From contig JAWLBS010000163.1 in NCBI GenBank assembly GCA_041687575.1, forward strand, positions 1 through 10,780: a DNA stretch of 10,780 nucleotides, read 5' to 3'. This stretch comes from JANYLN01 sp041687575. Lineage in GTDB: Bacteria > Planctomycetota > Phycisphaerae > UBA1845 > JANYLN01. Every line of letters begins with the position of its first letter. Position 1 is the stretch's first letter. The position numbers were made by a program, and so were the translations under genes. Below, piece by piece: positions 1 through 6,884 of this stretch. Below the pieces are notes generated by a model that had not been told where the DNA came from, made no database searches, and saw nothing but the letters and a program-made list of their open reading frames with translations.

Positions 1-366
1 CGGGCCATCGTCGAAGCCATAGGTAATCCGAATGGCGAGGTCAAGGGCCTGGTGCTGGATGCCACCGATGCGCCGATCATCTACACCCCCGGTCAGCAGC
101 CGTGGAACAACACGTACTGGACCCGCGACCAGAGCGGCGGGCTGTACGGCCCGTACCTCACCGTCACCGCCACGCTGGCCGGCGACATCAACAATGACGG
201 CTGCGTGAATGTGATCGACCTGCTGGGACTTGCCAACGCGTGGCTGTCGAACGAGAGCTCGCCGAACTGGAACCCGGAGGCGGACCTCAAGCAGGACGGC
301 ATGATCAACGTGCTGGATCTGCTGGCCCTGGCGAACGACTGGCTCAAGTGCGTCCCGGCGCAGTAA
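1..366 (+). CDS. Dockerin type I domain protein, C-terminal fragment
   Basis: The frame is open from the first base of the window, so this is the last 121 residues of a longer protein. The end carries a dockerin: two calcium-loop repeats, at bases 181-246 and about 280-345, each a D-x-N-x-D-G-x-x-N-x-x-D pattern followed by a helix ending AxxWL. Repeat 1 (DINNDGCVNVID) matches at all five ligand positions. Repeat 2 (DLKQDGMINVLD) has Lys at the third position. Dockerins bind cohesin domains in cellulosomes; in Planctomycetota such C-terminal pairs are common on large secreted proteins without a known cellulosome, so the partner is unknown. The upstream part seen here is rich in Thr, Asn and Tyr and resembles the end of a secreted beta-sandwich, but I cannot name its family. 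The gene converges on the sensory kinase and is followed 15 bp after its TAA by a strong stem-loop. Confidence 0.85.
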   Translation, partial: RAIVEAIGNPNGEVKGLVLDATDAPIIYTPGQQPWNNTYWTRDQSGGLYGPYLTVTATLAGDINNDGCVNVIDLLGLANAWLSNESSPNWNPEADLKQDGMINVLDLLALANDWLKCVPAQ

Positions 367-381
367 CGTTCGATCTATTGC

Positions 382-421
382 CTTCTGCTGGGCGTGAACA
401 CGAGTTCACGCCCAGCAGAAG
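382..421. terminator. Perfect 18-bp stem-loop, probable bidirectional terminator
   Basis: The left arm 382-399 (CTTCTGCTGGGCGTGAAC) is exactly complementary to the right arm 404-421, with a 4-nt loop ACGA. It begins 15 bp after the dockerin stop codon. No T-run follows, so it is not a textbook rho-independent terminator, but length, perfection and placement between convergent genes fit transcription termination or 3'-end protection. It could instead be a dispersed palindromic repeat. Confidence 0.6.
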
Positions 422-431
422 AATCTGAGAG

Positions 432-449
432 CGATCCTGCGAAGGATCG
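432..449. repeat. 7-bp hairpin with GCGA tetraloop
   Basis: CGATCCT and AGGATCG are exact inverted repeats around GCGA, a GNRA-type tetraloop that stabilises RNA hairpins. It lies 10 bp after the large stem-loop and would be the second hairpin in the 3' untranslated region of the dockerin transcript. The function is unknown. Confidence 0.4.
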
Positions 450-550
450 AGCACGCGGAGCTTTGCGGTGACGCCCGTGGTTTTCTCCGGGTGATGCAAG
501 GGCCTGGGGCGACAACCCGAATGGGCGTTCTCAGCCGATCTCCCACCAGC

Positions 551-621
551 GGTTGCCCTTGTGCAACCGGCCAGACGAAAGGCCGGCAAGGTGCATCAAG
601 ACACCTTGCCGGCCCCGTCTG
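551..621. repeat. Two adjacent hairpins, the second with a 13-bp perfect stem
   Basis: The first hairpin is GGTTGC/GCAACC (551-556 with 563-568). The second has an inner perfect stem GGCCGGCAAGGTG (581-593) with its complement at 602-614, an 8-nt loop, and an outer stem CAGACG/CGTCTG (572-577 with 616-621) joined by a small internal bulge. It sits just before the REP-like element A. It may be another terminator for the convergent kinase transcript or part of the repeat family. Confidence 0.45.
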
Positions 622-643
622 ATCCCGGTGTTCCCCGATTCCC

Positions 644-814
644 GAAAAGGTGCCAGGAGGAGTTCACGCCGCATGCAAAGATCATCCTACAAGGCAGGGG
701 GCAGATCTTCATTGGTCATTTGCCAGCCTCCGCTGCAGCTCCCGCAATGCCTCGCCCAGGCGGCACTGAAGGGAACCGGTGTCAGCGGCGCAGTCCCTTC
801 CTGACACCTTTTCC
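644..814. mobile_element. REP/MITE-like element A, decayed copy bounded by inverted repeats
   Basis: The ends are inverted copies: GAAAAGGTGCCAGGAGG at 644-660 and CCTTCCTGACACCTTTTC at 796-813. Bases 649-688 match the minus strand of element B (6866-6827) at 31 of 40 positions. Bases 701-724 (GCAGATCTTCAT..TCATT..TGCC) match element B at 6652-6677 with two substitutions near the middle, one at the fourth base and a 2-nt indel. A further inverted pair GGTGTCAG (778-785) / CTGACACC (801-808) parallels the GGTGTCAGGA/TCCTGACACC pair of element B. The element codes for nothing recognisable and behaves like a non-autonomous relic. It lies entirely between convergent genes, where insertion is tolerated. 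Confidence 0.6.
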
Positions 815-856
815 TTCTATTGAAGATCCGACCCCGTCTTTTCCACACCTGCGCCC

Positions 857-3800
857 TCATCCGGTGACCGCCTCGCTGACAGACCCGGAAATGGCCGCAA
901 GCAGATCCGCTGGCTGGGCAGATTTGGCCAAATAGGCGCAGGCCCCGGCATCCCGCATCGCCTTGGCGATATCCGGCTCGCTGTGCATGGACAGCCCGAT
1001 GATCCGGGTGGCTGGCAGATGTGCCAGGATCTGCCGCGTCGCATCGATGCCGTTCAGCTCCGGCATGCTGACATCCATAAGCACCACGTCCGGCTGCAAC
1101 TGCAGGGCCATCTCCAGCGCCTGCCGGCCGTCCGAGGCCCGGCCGATCACGTCGATCCCCGGCTGCAACGCCAGAAGTCCAGCCAGACCTTCCCGCACGA
1201 CGGCATGGTCATCGGCCAGCAGCACCCGGATACGCTGCCCGTCGCCTGTGGAACCCTCGCTCGCCCATCTTGTCGGCGCTGGGGCTCCACTTGTCTGCGG
1301 GACGACTGGCCGCAACACCTTTCCCAGGTGAGCGGGCACCAGCAGTGCGACCCGCGTGCCTTTGCCCGGAGCGGATTCCACATCGACCCGGCCCGCCAGC
1401 ATCTCCAGGCGTTGACGGATGCTGAGCAGGCCGAACCCGGAATCATCCTTGAGCCGCACGTGCGCCGCATCGAAGCCCACCCCCTGGTCCGCGACCACCA
1501 CCCGCACATGGTCCGCCGTCTCCCGCCTCATCTCTATGCAGACGGAACTGACCTTGGCGTGCTTGACGACGTTGAGCAGCAATTCCCGCACGGCCTCGAA
1601 CACCAGGACGCGGATCTCCTCGGATTGCACATTCGCCTCGTCGTCGACCTTCAGGTGGACCGACAGGCCGTGCTTGTCCTGCATCCGGCGGCCCAGCCAC
1701 TCCAACACCTGGCGCATCGTCCCCTGATAGAGAATCGGCGGGCTGAGTTCCACCGTCAGCGACCGCGATGTCTCGAGCGACTCGCTGAGCAGTTCCTTCA
1801 CCTTCTGCACGGTCTCGCGCAGATCGGTGTCGGGCACCTCGGTGTGCAGCATCTCCAGGTGGAACTTCGCCCCCACCAGGAGCTGCTGCAGATGATCGTG
1901 CAGGACCTTGGCCAGCCGATGCCGTTCGCGCTGTTCGGTCTGGGTCAGCTGTACGGCCATGCTTTGCAGCTGGGCCGTGCGTTCGGCCACGCGCTGCTCC
2001 AAGCTGACGGTCAGGGCCCGCAGCTCCTCTCGATCCCGCTCGCGTTCGGTGACGTCTTCCATGGACAGCAGGATGCACTCGGGCATCTCGCCCGTGGACT
2101 GGACGCGCCGGGCGCTCAGCAGCATCGTCCTATGGCCGATGCCCGGGAAATCATGCTCCACCCGGAAGTCCCGGAACGCGGCCTGCGTCGGGATGATTCG
2201 CTCGAGCAGTTCCCGCAGCCGCGCGATATCCCACTGCTGGTTGCCCAGGTCGTAGATCACCCGCCCCACAACCTCATCGGGCTTGACCTGGAACCTCCGG
2301 TAGAACGCGGAGTTGACGGAGGTGATCCGCAGCTGGCTGTCCAGCACGATCAGGGGATCCTGGACCGTCTCGACGATGCTCTCGCCGTACGTCTTGTCGT
2401 ACTGGAGCGCGGCCTCCACCTGCTTGAGGCGGGTCACGTCGGAGAAGGTGATGACCACCCCGTCGATCCGGTCATCCAGCGTACGGTACGGGAACATTCG
2501 GATGGTGTACCAGCGCTCGTCGCGAGCCTGCACTTCCCGTTCCGCCACCGAGAGGCTCTTGAGCACGTTCTCGGCGTCCCCGACGAGCTGCTCGCCGGAG
2601 AAGTTCTGCGTGATGTGCGCGAAAGGACGTCCCGTGTCCCCCGGGATCAGGTTGAGCACTTCGGTGGCTTGAGGGGTAAACCGCCGGATCCGCAGGTCCC
2701 TGTCCAAAAAGACCGTGGCGATGTGCGTGCTGCCCAGCAGGTTCGCCAGGTCGTCGTTGGTCGCGGTCAGTTCGTTCACCTTCTCCGCGATCTGGCTGTT
2801 GACCGTCGTCAGCTCCTCGTTGATCGACTGCATCTCCTCCTTGGAGGCCTCCAGCTCCTCGTTGGCCGACTGGAGCTCCTCGTTCATGGACATCATCTCT
2901 TCGTTGCCCGCCTTGAGCTCCTCGTTGGCCGCGTCATATTCCTCGCCCCTGGCCCGCAGCTCGACCCGCAGGGCCCGGACCTCCGCCTCCAGGTGGCTGA
3001 CCAACGACTCGCCCTCGGCCAGGGCCGGCGCCGCGACATCCGGAGCCGGCGGTGGCAGGGCATCCTCAAAGATGATCGCCAGCACCTTGCCCCCATCCGC
3101 CCGCGAGGGCAGGCCCATCACCGTCAGGTTCGCCAGCGGCGCCGCTTCCCGCGACAGCGGGACACGGGGGATCACGACCGGGTCGTCCTGCTGAAGGGCC
3201 TGCTCGATCGCCCGGCGCAGCCTCGCCGAGAGGCTGCCGGCCGTCATGTCCAGGATGTTCAGGCTGGCCAGGCCCTTGGCGTGGCCCAGGTACTTTTCGG
3301 TCCGGCCGTGGAAATAGCGGATCTGCCCCTTGGGATCGACCAGCACGAGGCTGGCATCGAAGTGGCGCAGGATCGCCTCCTCGTTGGCCCGAGCCAGGTC
3401 CCGGGCCGCCGGCTGGATCCGCTCGCGGTCCGCGCTGGGGATCGCCACCCCATCCGGATACGATGTGAACTCGCCCACCCGCCCGCGGCTGGATTGGACC
3501 AGGCGGTAGATTCGCTGCTGCCTGGAGACCGGCTGAAACAGGTCATCCATGCCGGCTATGCCTTCGGATTTGCCCAGCAGCAGGCCCCCGCCCATGTTCA
3601 GGGCAAAACTGAACATTCCCAGGATCTTCTTCTGGGCGGCCGGCTCCAGGTAGATCAGCACGTTGCGGCAACTGACCAGGTCCAGCCTGGAAAAGGGAGG
3701 ATCGCTCAAGAGGTTGTGCCGCGAGAAGACCACCGCATCGCGGAGTGGCTTTTGCACCTGCCAGGCATTGCCCTGCTTCGTGAAGAATCGCTCCAGCCGA

Positions 3801-5110
3801 TCGGGCCGGATTTCATCGGCGATGCCCTCGCTGTAGGCACCCGCCCGCGCCACATCCAGGGCATGCGTGTCGACATCCGAGGCGAACACCTGGACAGGAC
3901 AGCTCTTGCCGGCGGCCGCGGCTGTTTCCAGCAGGAGCATCGCCACCGTGTAGGCCTCTTCGCCGCTGGCACAGCCCGGGACCCACGCCCGCAGGGGGCT
4001 ATCGGCGTCCTTGCCCTGCACCAGTGGAACGATGACCTCGGTTCGCAGCGCCTCAAAGGCCTCCGGGTCTCGGAAGAACGAGCTCACGCCGATCAGCATG
4101 TCCTTGGACAATTGCGTCAGTTCGGCCGGATCCTGCTGGAGCACACGCAGGTAGTCATCCAGGCCGGCGACCTGGCGCAGCCCCATGCGACGCTGGATGC
4201 GGCGGAGGATCGTCGCCTTCTTGTAGTACCGGTAGTCGCCCTTGGCCCGGGTGCGCAGCAGCTGGAGGATCGCTGCAAGGCCGTCGGATGCGGCTTGCGT
4301 CGCTGGTTCATCGCCCTCTGGAGCCTGATTCTCCACGTGCCGCACGTAGTCCAGCAGCGCCCCCGGCATCTGGCTGACCAGCATGACACGATCCACCAGT
4401 CCCGTGTCAATCGCCCCCTGCGGCATCGCGGGGTATTCCGCCGTCTGCGGGTCCTGCGCCATGCACATCCCGCCGCCGCCGTGAACCGCACGCACGCCCC
4501 GCGGGCCATCGACCGCATTGCTGCCGGACAGGATAATCCCGATGGCCCTGTCGCCCTGGTCCTGCGCCAGCGAAAGCAGGAACTGGTCGATCGCTGCCTC
4601 GACGTGCCGCTTCTCGTGCGACCTGGCCAGGACGAGCTTGCCGCCCTGCAAGCACAGGGCCCGCCCCGGAGGGTTGGTGAAAACGGTGTTCGGCTCGGCC
4701 GGCATGCCATCGGCCGCCTCGACGACCTTCATGGCGGTGTACTTGGCGAGGATCTCCGCCATCCGGCTCTTATGCCGGGGGTCCAGGTGCTGGATGACCA
4801 CAAAGGCCATCCCGCTGTCGGCCGGCATGGCCTCGAAGAACTCCTTGAGGGCGTCGAGCCCGCCAGCCGAGGCGCCGATGCCGACGATCGGGAATGGCAT
4901 TGCGGGGCTGCCTGCCGGGGGCGGTGCTTCCTGCGTGGTGGGGACATTCGCTTCTNNNNNNNNNNNNNNNNNNNNNNNNNNNNNNNNNNNNNNNNNNNNN
5001 NNNNNNNNNNNNNNNNNNNNNNNNNNNNNNNNNNNNNNNNNNNNNNNNNNNNNNNCTGCCATGCGGGACATCCGGACCAACATCGCCATAGCTGATCGGT
5101 GAGGCTTCAA
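857..5110 (-). CDS. CheB-CheR-PAS hybrid histidine kinase with C-terminal receiver
   Basis: A very large cytoplasmic sensory fusion (about 1,417 residues counting the gap). Domain order: CheB methylesterase, about 73-255, with Ser81 in GASAGG, His108 in IQHLDP and probable Asp201; CheR methyltransferase, about 280-550, with GCASGEEA (379-386) and RNVLIYL (482-488); a PAS at about 575-680; an NEEL-rich coiled coil, about 705-795; PAS domains at about 795-900 and 905-1020; a HisKA_3 dimerisation helix with phospho-accepting His1071 in the LHD motif (bases 1898-1900); a HATPase with VADQGVGFD and SGFGLL; and a NarL-type receiver, about 1293-1412, with the acidic DD pair, Asp1346 (bases 1073-1075) and the Lys of AYLAKS. 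No N-terminal receiver precedes CheB and no HTH follows the final receiver, so output probably passes to another protein. No transmembrane segment is visible. No chemotaxis genes lie nearby. The N-terminus is uncertain because of the 100-N gap: the frame kept here starts at a TTG, whereas an ATG at 5118-5120 (MSTVEASPISY...) gives a more natural start but is out of frame if the gap is exactly 100. Confidence 0.85.
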   Translation of the reverse strand: MKPHRSAMAMLVRMSRMAXXXXXXXXXXXXXXXXXXXXXXXXXXXXXXXXXXEANVPTTQEAPPPAGSPAMPFPIVGIGASAGGLDALKEFFEAMPADSGMAFVVIQHLDPRHKSRMAEILAKYTAMKVVEAADGMPAEPNTVFTNPPGRALCLQGGKLVLARSHEKRHVEAAIDQFLLSLAQDQGDRAIGIILSGSNAVDGPRGVRAVHGGGGMCMAQDPQTAEYPAMPQGAIDTGLVDRVMLVSQMPGALLDYVRHVENQAPEGDEPATQAASDGLAAILQLLRTRAKGDYRYYKKATILRRIQRRMGLRQVAGLDDYLRVLQQDPAELTQLSKDMLIGVSSFFRDPEAFEALRTEVIVPLVQGKDADSPLRAWVPGCASGEEAYTVAMLLLETAAAAGKSCPVQVFASDVDTHALDVARAGAYSEGIADEIRPDRLERFFTKQGNAWQVQKPLRDAVVFSRHNLLSDPPFSRLDLVSCRNVLIYLEPAAQKKILGMFSFALNMGGGLLLGKSEGIAGMDDLFQPVSRQQRIYRLVQSSRGRVGEFTSYPDGVAIPSADRERIQPAARDLARANEEAILRHFDASLVLVDPKGQIRYFHGRTEKYLGHAKGLASLNILDMTAGSLSARLRRAIEQALQQDDPVVIPRVPLSREAAPLANLTVMGLPSRADGGKVLAIIFEDALPPPAPDVAAPALAEGESLVSHLEAEVRALRVELRARGEEYDAANEELKAGNEEMMSMNEELQSANEELEASKEEMQSINEELTTVNSQIAEKVNELTATNDDLANLLGSTHIATVFLDRDLRIRRFTPQATEVLNLIPGDTGRPFAHITQNFSGEQLVGDAENVLKSLSVAEREVQARDERWYTIRMFPYRTLDDRIDGVVITFSDVTRLKQVEAALQYDKTYGESIVETVQDPLIVLDSQLRITSVNSAFYRRFQVKPDEVVGRVIYDLGNQQWDIARLRELLERIIPTQAAFRDFRVEHDFPGIGHRTMLLSARRVQSTGEMPECILLSMEDVTERERDREELRALTVSLEQRVAERTAQLQSMAVQLTQTEQRERHRLAKVLHDHLQQLLVGAKFHLEMLHTEVPDTDLRETVQKVKELLSESLETSRSLTVELSPPILYQGTMRQVLEWLGRRMQDKHGLSVHLKVDDEANVQSEEIRVLVFEAVRELLLNVVKHAKVSSVCIEMRRETADHVRVVVADQGVGFDAAHVRLKDDSGFGLLSIRQRLEMLAGRVDVESAPGKGTRVALLVPAHLGKVLRPVVPQTSGAPAPTRWASEGSTGDGQRIRVLLADDHAVVREGLAGLLALQPGIDVIGRASDGRQALEMALQLQPDVVLMDVSMPELNGIDATRQILAHLPATRIIGLSMHSEPDIAKAMRDAGACAYLAKSAQPADLLAAISGSVSEAVTG
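4956..5055. other. Assembly gap of 100 N inside the kinase N-terminus
   Basis: Exactly 100 N, the conventional placeholder for a scaffold gap of unknown length. It lies just upstream of the CheB domain of the sensory kinase. The true number of missing bases, and so the reading frame across it, cannot be known from this sequence. Confidence 0.97.
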
Positions 5111-5192
5111 CTGTCGACATCGTCCCGGACGGCACCGTGAGGACCATCAACAGCAATGATATCCTGATCTAAAGCATGAGGATGTCCTTTCT

Positions 5193-5210
5193 CGGCAGGG
5201 AAGAGTGCCG
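5193..5210 (-). terminator. Weak hairpin after the PEP-CTERM gene
   Basis: CGGCA (5193-5197) and TGCCG (5206-5210) are inverted repeats around an 8-nt loop, 18 bp past the stop of the DUF3494 gene on the minus strand. There is no T-run. The stem is short, so this is only a candidate terminator separating that gene from the kinase gene downstream of it. Confidence 0.25.
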
Positions 5211-5227
5211 TCTGTACATGTCGCGTG

Positions 5228-5989
5228 TTACGCGGTGCGGCGATGACGGACAAACAGCCCTACTCCCCCCAGGACCAGCAGTGCAAGGGTGGCAGGTTCA
5301 GGCACGACGATGTTGTTATTGTCGAGGGTCACGGCACCATTGAGGGCAATGACCCGTCCGTCCACGCTCGCGCCGGTATTGAGCGTATCGCTCTGGTCGG
5401 CGATGATGGTCCCGCCGAACGTCGTGCCGGTTCCGAGGGTGGCCGAACTGCCGACCTGCCAGAAGACATCGTTGAACGGGTCGGCACCGTTAATGAAACT
5501 GATTGATGCATTGGAGGCGGTGGTCAGCGTGCTCCCGATCTGGAAGACGTAGTCCCCCACACCGTCGAGGGTGAGCGTTCCCGTCAGCTGGGCCGATGTG
5601 TCGAACTTGTAGACACCCGGACTCAGCGTGAGTCCGCCGAGATCCTGGCCCGTCAGATCCTGCGTGAACGCCAGGCCCGCAAGGTCGTTGTAAGCTGTCA
5701 ACGCATCGGCCTGAGCCTGCTGCGCGACCGCATCCCCCTGGTGCGACGTTCCGGTGAACGTTCCCGGGCCGTCGTTTTCGTTTGTGCCAAAAAAGCCCGT
5801 GATGGCTGTTCCCGGATCTACGCCGAGGTCGCCATCAAGCGTTGTCGGGCCGGTGTTCGTCACCGTTGAACCGCCGAGCACAGCGAAGCTCTCTGCCGTG
5901 CCCAACGTGACTACACCATGTGCGTCAACCCCGACGCCAACGAACGCTACGACGGCAACCAATAGTACTGGCAGGTGCTTACGCTTCAT
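5228..5989 (-). CDS. Secreted DUF3494 ice-binding-family protein with PEP-CTERM tail
   Basis: A 253-residue protein. Residues 1 to about 23 form a signal peptide (MKRKH, a hydrophobic stretch, then VDAHG). Residues about 28-225 carry the DUF3494 signature: LGTAESFAVLGGSTVTNTG near the start, then GDLGVDPGTAITGF, a long helix-like stretch (AQQAQADALTAYNDLAG), SPGVYKFD, and Thr/Ser-rich beta-solenoid turns. The end is VPEPATLALLVLGG, a hydrophobic segment and a basic RHRRTA, the PEP-CTERM signal cut by an exosortase in the inner membrane. Family members include antifreeze and adhesion proteins; many outside cold habitats probably act at the cell surface or in the matrix, so ice binding is not established here. 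The ATG start is supported by AGGAG seven bases upstream (5997-6001). No exosortase is in the window. A TATAGT-like hexamer lies upstream near 6050, without a convincing -35 partner. Confidence 0.88.
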   Translation of the reverse strand: MKRKHLPVLLVAVVAFVGVGVDAHGVVTLGTAESFAVLGGSTVTNTGPTTLDGDLGVDPGTAITGFFGTNENDGPGTFTGTSHQGDAVAQQAQADALTAYNDLAGLAFTQDLTGQDLGGLTLSPGVYKFDTSAQLTGTLTLDGVGDYVFQIGSTLTTASNASISFINGADPFNDVFWQVGSSATLGTGTTFGGTIIADQSDTLNTGASVDGRVIALNGAVTLDNNNIVVPEPATLALLVLGGVGLFVRHRRTA

Positions 5990-6071
5990 GAGCCTTCTCC
6001 TGTAACGAGTAATTGCATGAACCGGTTAGACTAGTGCATCATCTCTTACTATAACGTCACGGACGAGACCT

Positions 6072-6388
6072 TCAGGCCGATCGCATCAAGCAACCCTTAG
6101 TTCGACTTCTGCCTTTCTTTGCCAGCATTGCGAGGTCGGCATGCAGCCGGCGAAACGCCTGTAACGCCTCTATGTCGGTTCAGGGCCATTTCACCAGGCT
6201 TACTGCGCCAACGCGATCGGGAGCAGTCAGGCCGCGCGCAAGAGCAAGTACGCAGATAGATTCCGCGCATACGTCGTACGGCCCTGGAACGGCGCACGAC
6301 CGTGACACCCGGCCTCGTCCGTGATACCGTCGCCGTGGCAAGCCCCAAACTGCGGGGGTTGATCTTGCACGAGGCCTTAGCAGACCTC
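6072..6388 (-). pseudogene. Possible decayed gene, frame broken by one TGA
   Basis: One minus-strand frame is open from about 6388 to 6072 except for a single TGA at 6180-6182. On both sides the translation looks protein-like: AESICVLALARGLTAPDRVG before the stop, and TDIEALQAFRRLHADLAM then LAKKGRSRTK after it, an amphipathic helix with a basic tail. I do not recognise the family and see no start codon with a ribosome-binding site. In a GC-rich region a frame of this length can arise by chance, so this is a weak call. Confidence 0.2.
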
Positions 6389-6496
6389 GCTAAGACCTAA
6401 TTGATGTAAAACAGTCGCGATCGAGCGGCGAAATGCCCGCAAACGACCTGCTTGCTGCCGTTCCTGCCACGCGACAATGGCAGAAGTCGAACTCAG
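6096..6496. repeat. 18-bp inverted repeats bounding a 400-bp segment
   Basis: CTTAGTTCGACTTCTGCC at 6096-6113 recurs inverted at 6479-6496 (GGCAGAAGTCGAACTCAG) with one mismatch; 15 bp are perfect. Similarity stops immediately inside the arms. The spacing and size fit a MITE or an IS deletion derivative, but I see no convincing target-site duplication outside the arms and no intact transposase inside. Confidence 0.45.
6372..6398. repeat. Stem-loop, nine pairs with one mismatch
   Basis: AGG-C-CTTAGC (6372-6381) pairs with GCTAAG-A-CCT (6389-6398) around the 7-nt loop AGACCTC. It lies within the segment bounded by the 18-bp inverted repeats. No T-run follows on either strand. It may be a terminator relic or internal structure of a mobile element. 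Confidence 0.3.
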
Positions 6497-6641
6497 TCTC
6501 GTTCCGAATATGAACAGAATATGCACAGAAGTGCAGAACCGTCCCTTTCCCTGCACCCGTTTATTACATTACGCCACGAGTTCTCTATTGTCAACTCCTG
6601 CAGGATAATTTTTTTGATCCCCGTGGATGGCCATCCGGGGA

Positions 6642-6866
6642 CGAGGGGGGGGCACATCTTCATCAGTCATTCGTGCCGGATCGTCGCGGCGGCCTGGCCG
6701 TGGGGCAGGCCTTCCGGCATGGCACGACCTTTGCGAATCGAGAGCGACGTGCAGTGGCGGCACGGCTGGCACGTCGGCGGTTCGGGTATGCGGCCGGCGC
6801 GACGGCCCGGCGACGGAAAAGGTGTCAGGATGATTTCTGCATGCGCCGCATATTCTTCCTGACACC
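6642..6866. mobile_element. REP/RAYT-like element B, decayed
   Basis: Starts with a G-run and GCACATCTTCAT..TCATT..TGCC (6652-6677), shared with element A (701-724). A GGCCTG/CAGGCC hairpin follows (6691-6711), then the transposase-start relic at 6719, then the terminal palindrome GGTGTCAGGA (6821-6830) / TCCTGACACC (6857-6866), with an inner ATGC/GCAT hairpin at 6841-6851. The palindromic unit on the minus strand matches element A at 31 of 40 positions. The outer motif GAAAAGGTGTCAGGATGAT (6816-6834) recurs in element C. Its right end is 18 bp from the stop of the small membrane-protein gene, so it could act as that gene's terminator. The REP-family assignment is inference from architecture. 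Confidence 0.55.
6719..6862 (+). pseudogene. Relic of the 5' end of a REP-associated Y1 transposase
   Basis: The ATG at 6719 opens MARPLRIE (6719-6742), the usual first residues of REP-associated tyrosine transposases (IS200-like TnpA_REP, Y1_Tnp), which normally continue YPGAxYHVTSRGN. Here the match stops after eight residues and the frame runs for 39 more unrelated residues through the terminal palindrome to a stop at 6862. The HUH motif and catalytic Tyr are absent. The simplest reading is an internal deletion that fused the start of the gene to the 3' repeat. Eight residues is a short match; the repeat context is what makes it credible. Confidence 0.4.
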
Positions 6867-6884
6867 CTAAGACCCGTTTGCCGC

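Larger units (their letters stand above)
367..856. other. Gene-free convergent region of hairpins and REP-like repeat
   Basis: This 490-bp stretch lies between two convergent stop codons. I see no credible protein gene: the short frames here read through inverted repeats and show no family features. It holds a perfect 18-bp stem-loop (382-421), a GNRA-capped 7-bp hairpin (432-449), two adjacent hairpins (551-621) and a decayed REP/MITE-like element (644-814). Bases 450-550 show only weak pairings, such as CCCG/CGGG and CCC/GGG. Confidence 0.7.
5990..6884. other. Gene-poor region with inverted repeats and element B
   Basis: About 900 bp with no intact gene. From left to right it holds the leader of the DUF3494 gene, a pair of near-identical 18-bp inverted repeats (6096-6113 and 6479-6496), an interrupted minus-strand frame between and beyond them, a stem-loop (6372-6398), an AT-richer patch (about 6500-6618, with a T-run at 6609-6615), and the REP-like element B up to 6866. 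Composition shifts from GC-rich to AT-richer and back, which fits an insertion hot spot. Confidence 0.65.

Noticed and set aside
440..520. A possible c-di-GMP-I (GEMM) riboswitch on the minus strand, from GCAAAGC and GAAAA next to CCCG/CGGG
   Set aside because: Key GEMM elements do not line up (no proper GGACGCAAAGCC block or second helix), and on that strand it would lie downstream of the kinase and antisense to the dockerin gene, with nothing to regulate.
983..5095. A 1,370-residue plus-strand open frame opposite the sensory kinase
   Set aside because: It is rich in Arg, His, Gln, Pro and Leu with no recognisable domains, while the minus strand carries nine well-defined domains. It is the usual antisense frame in high-GC coding DNA and also runs through the N gap.
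6452..6862. A 136-residue plus-strand frame covering element B
   Set aside because: It runs through an AT-rich non-coding patch and repeat DNA; only the MARPLRIE portion from 6719 resembles a real protein, so only that relic is annotated.
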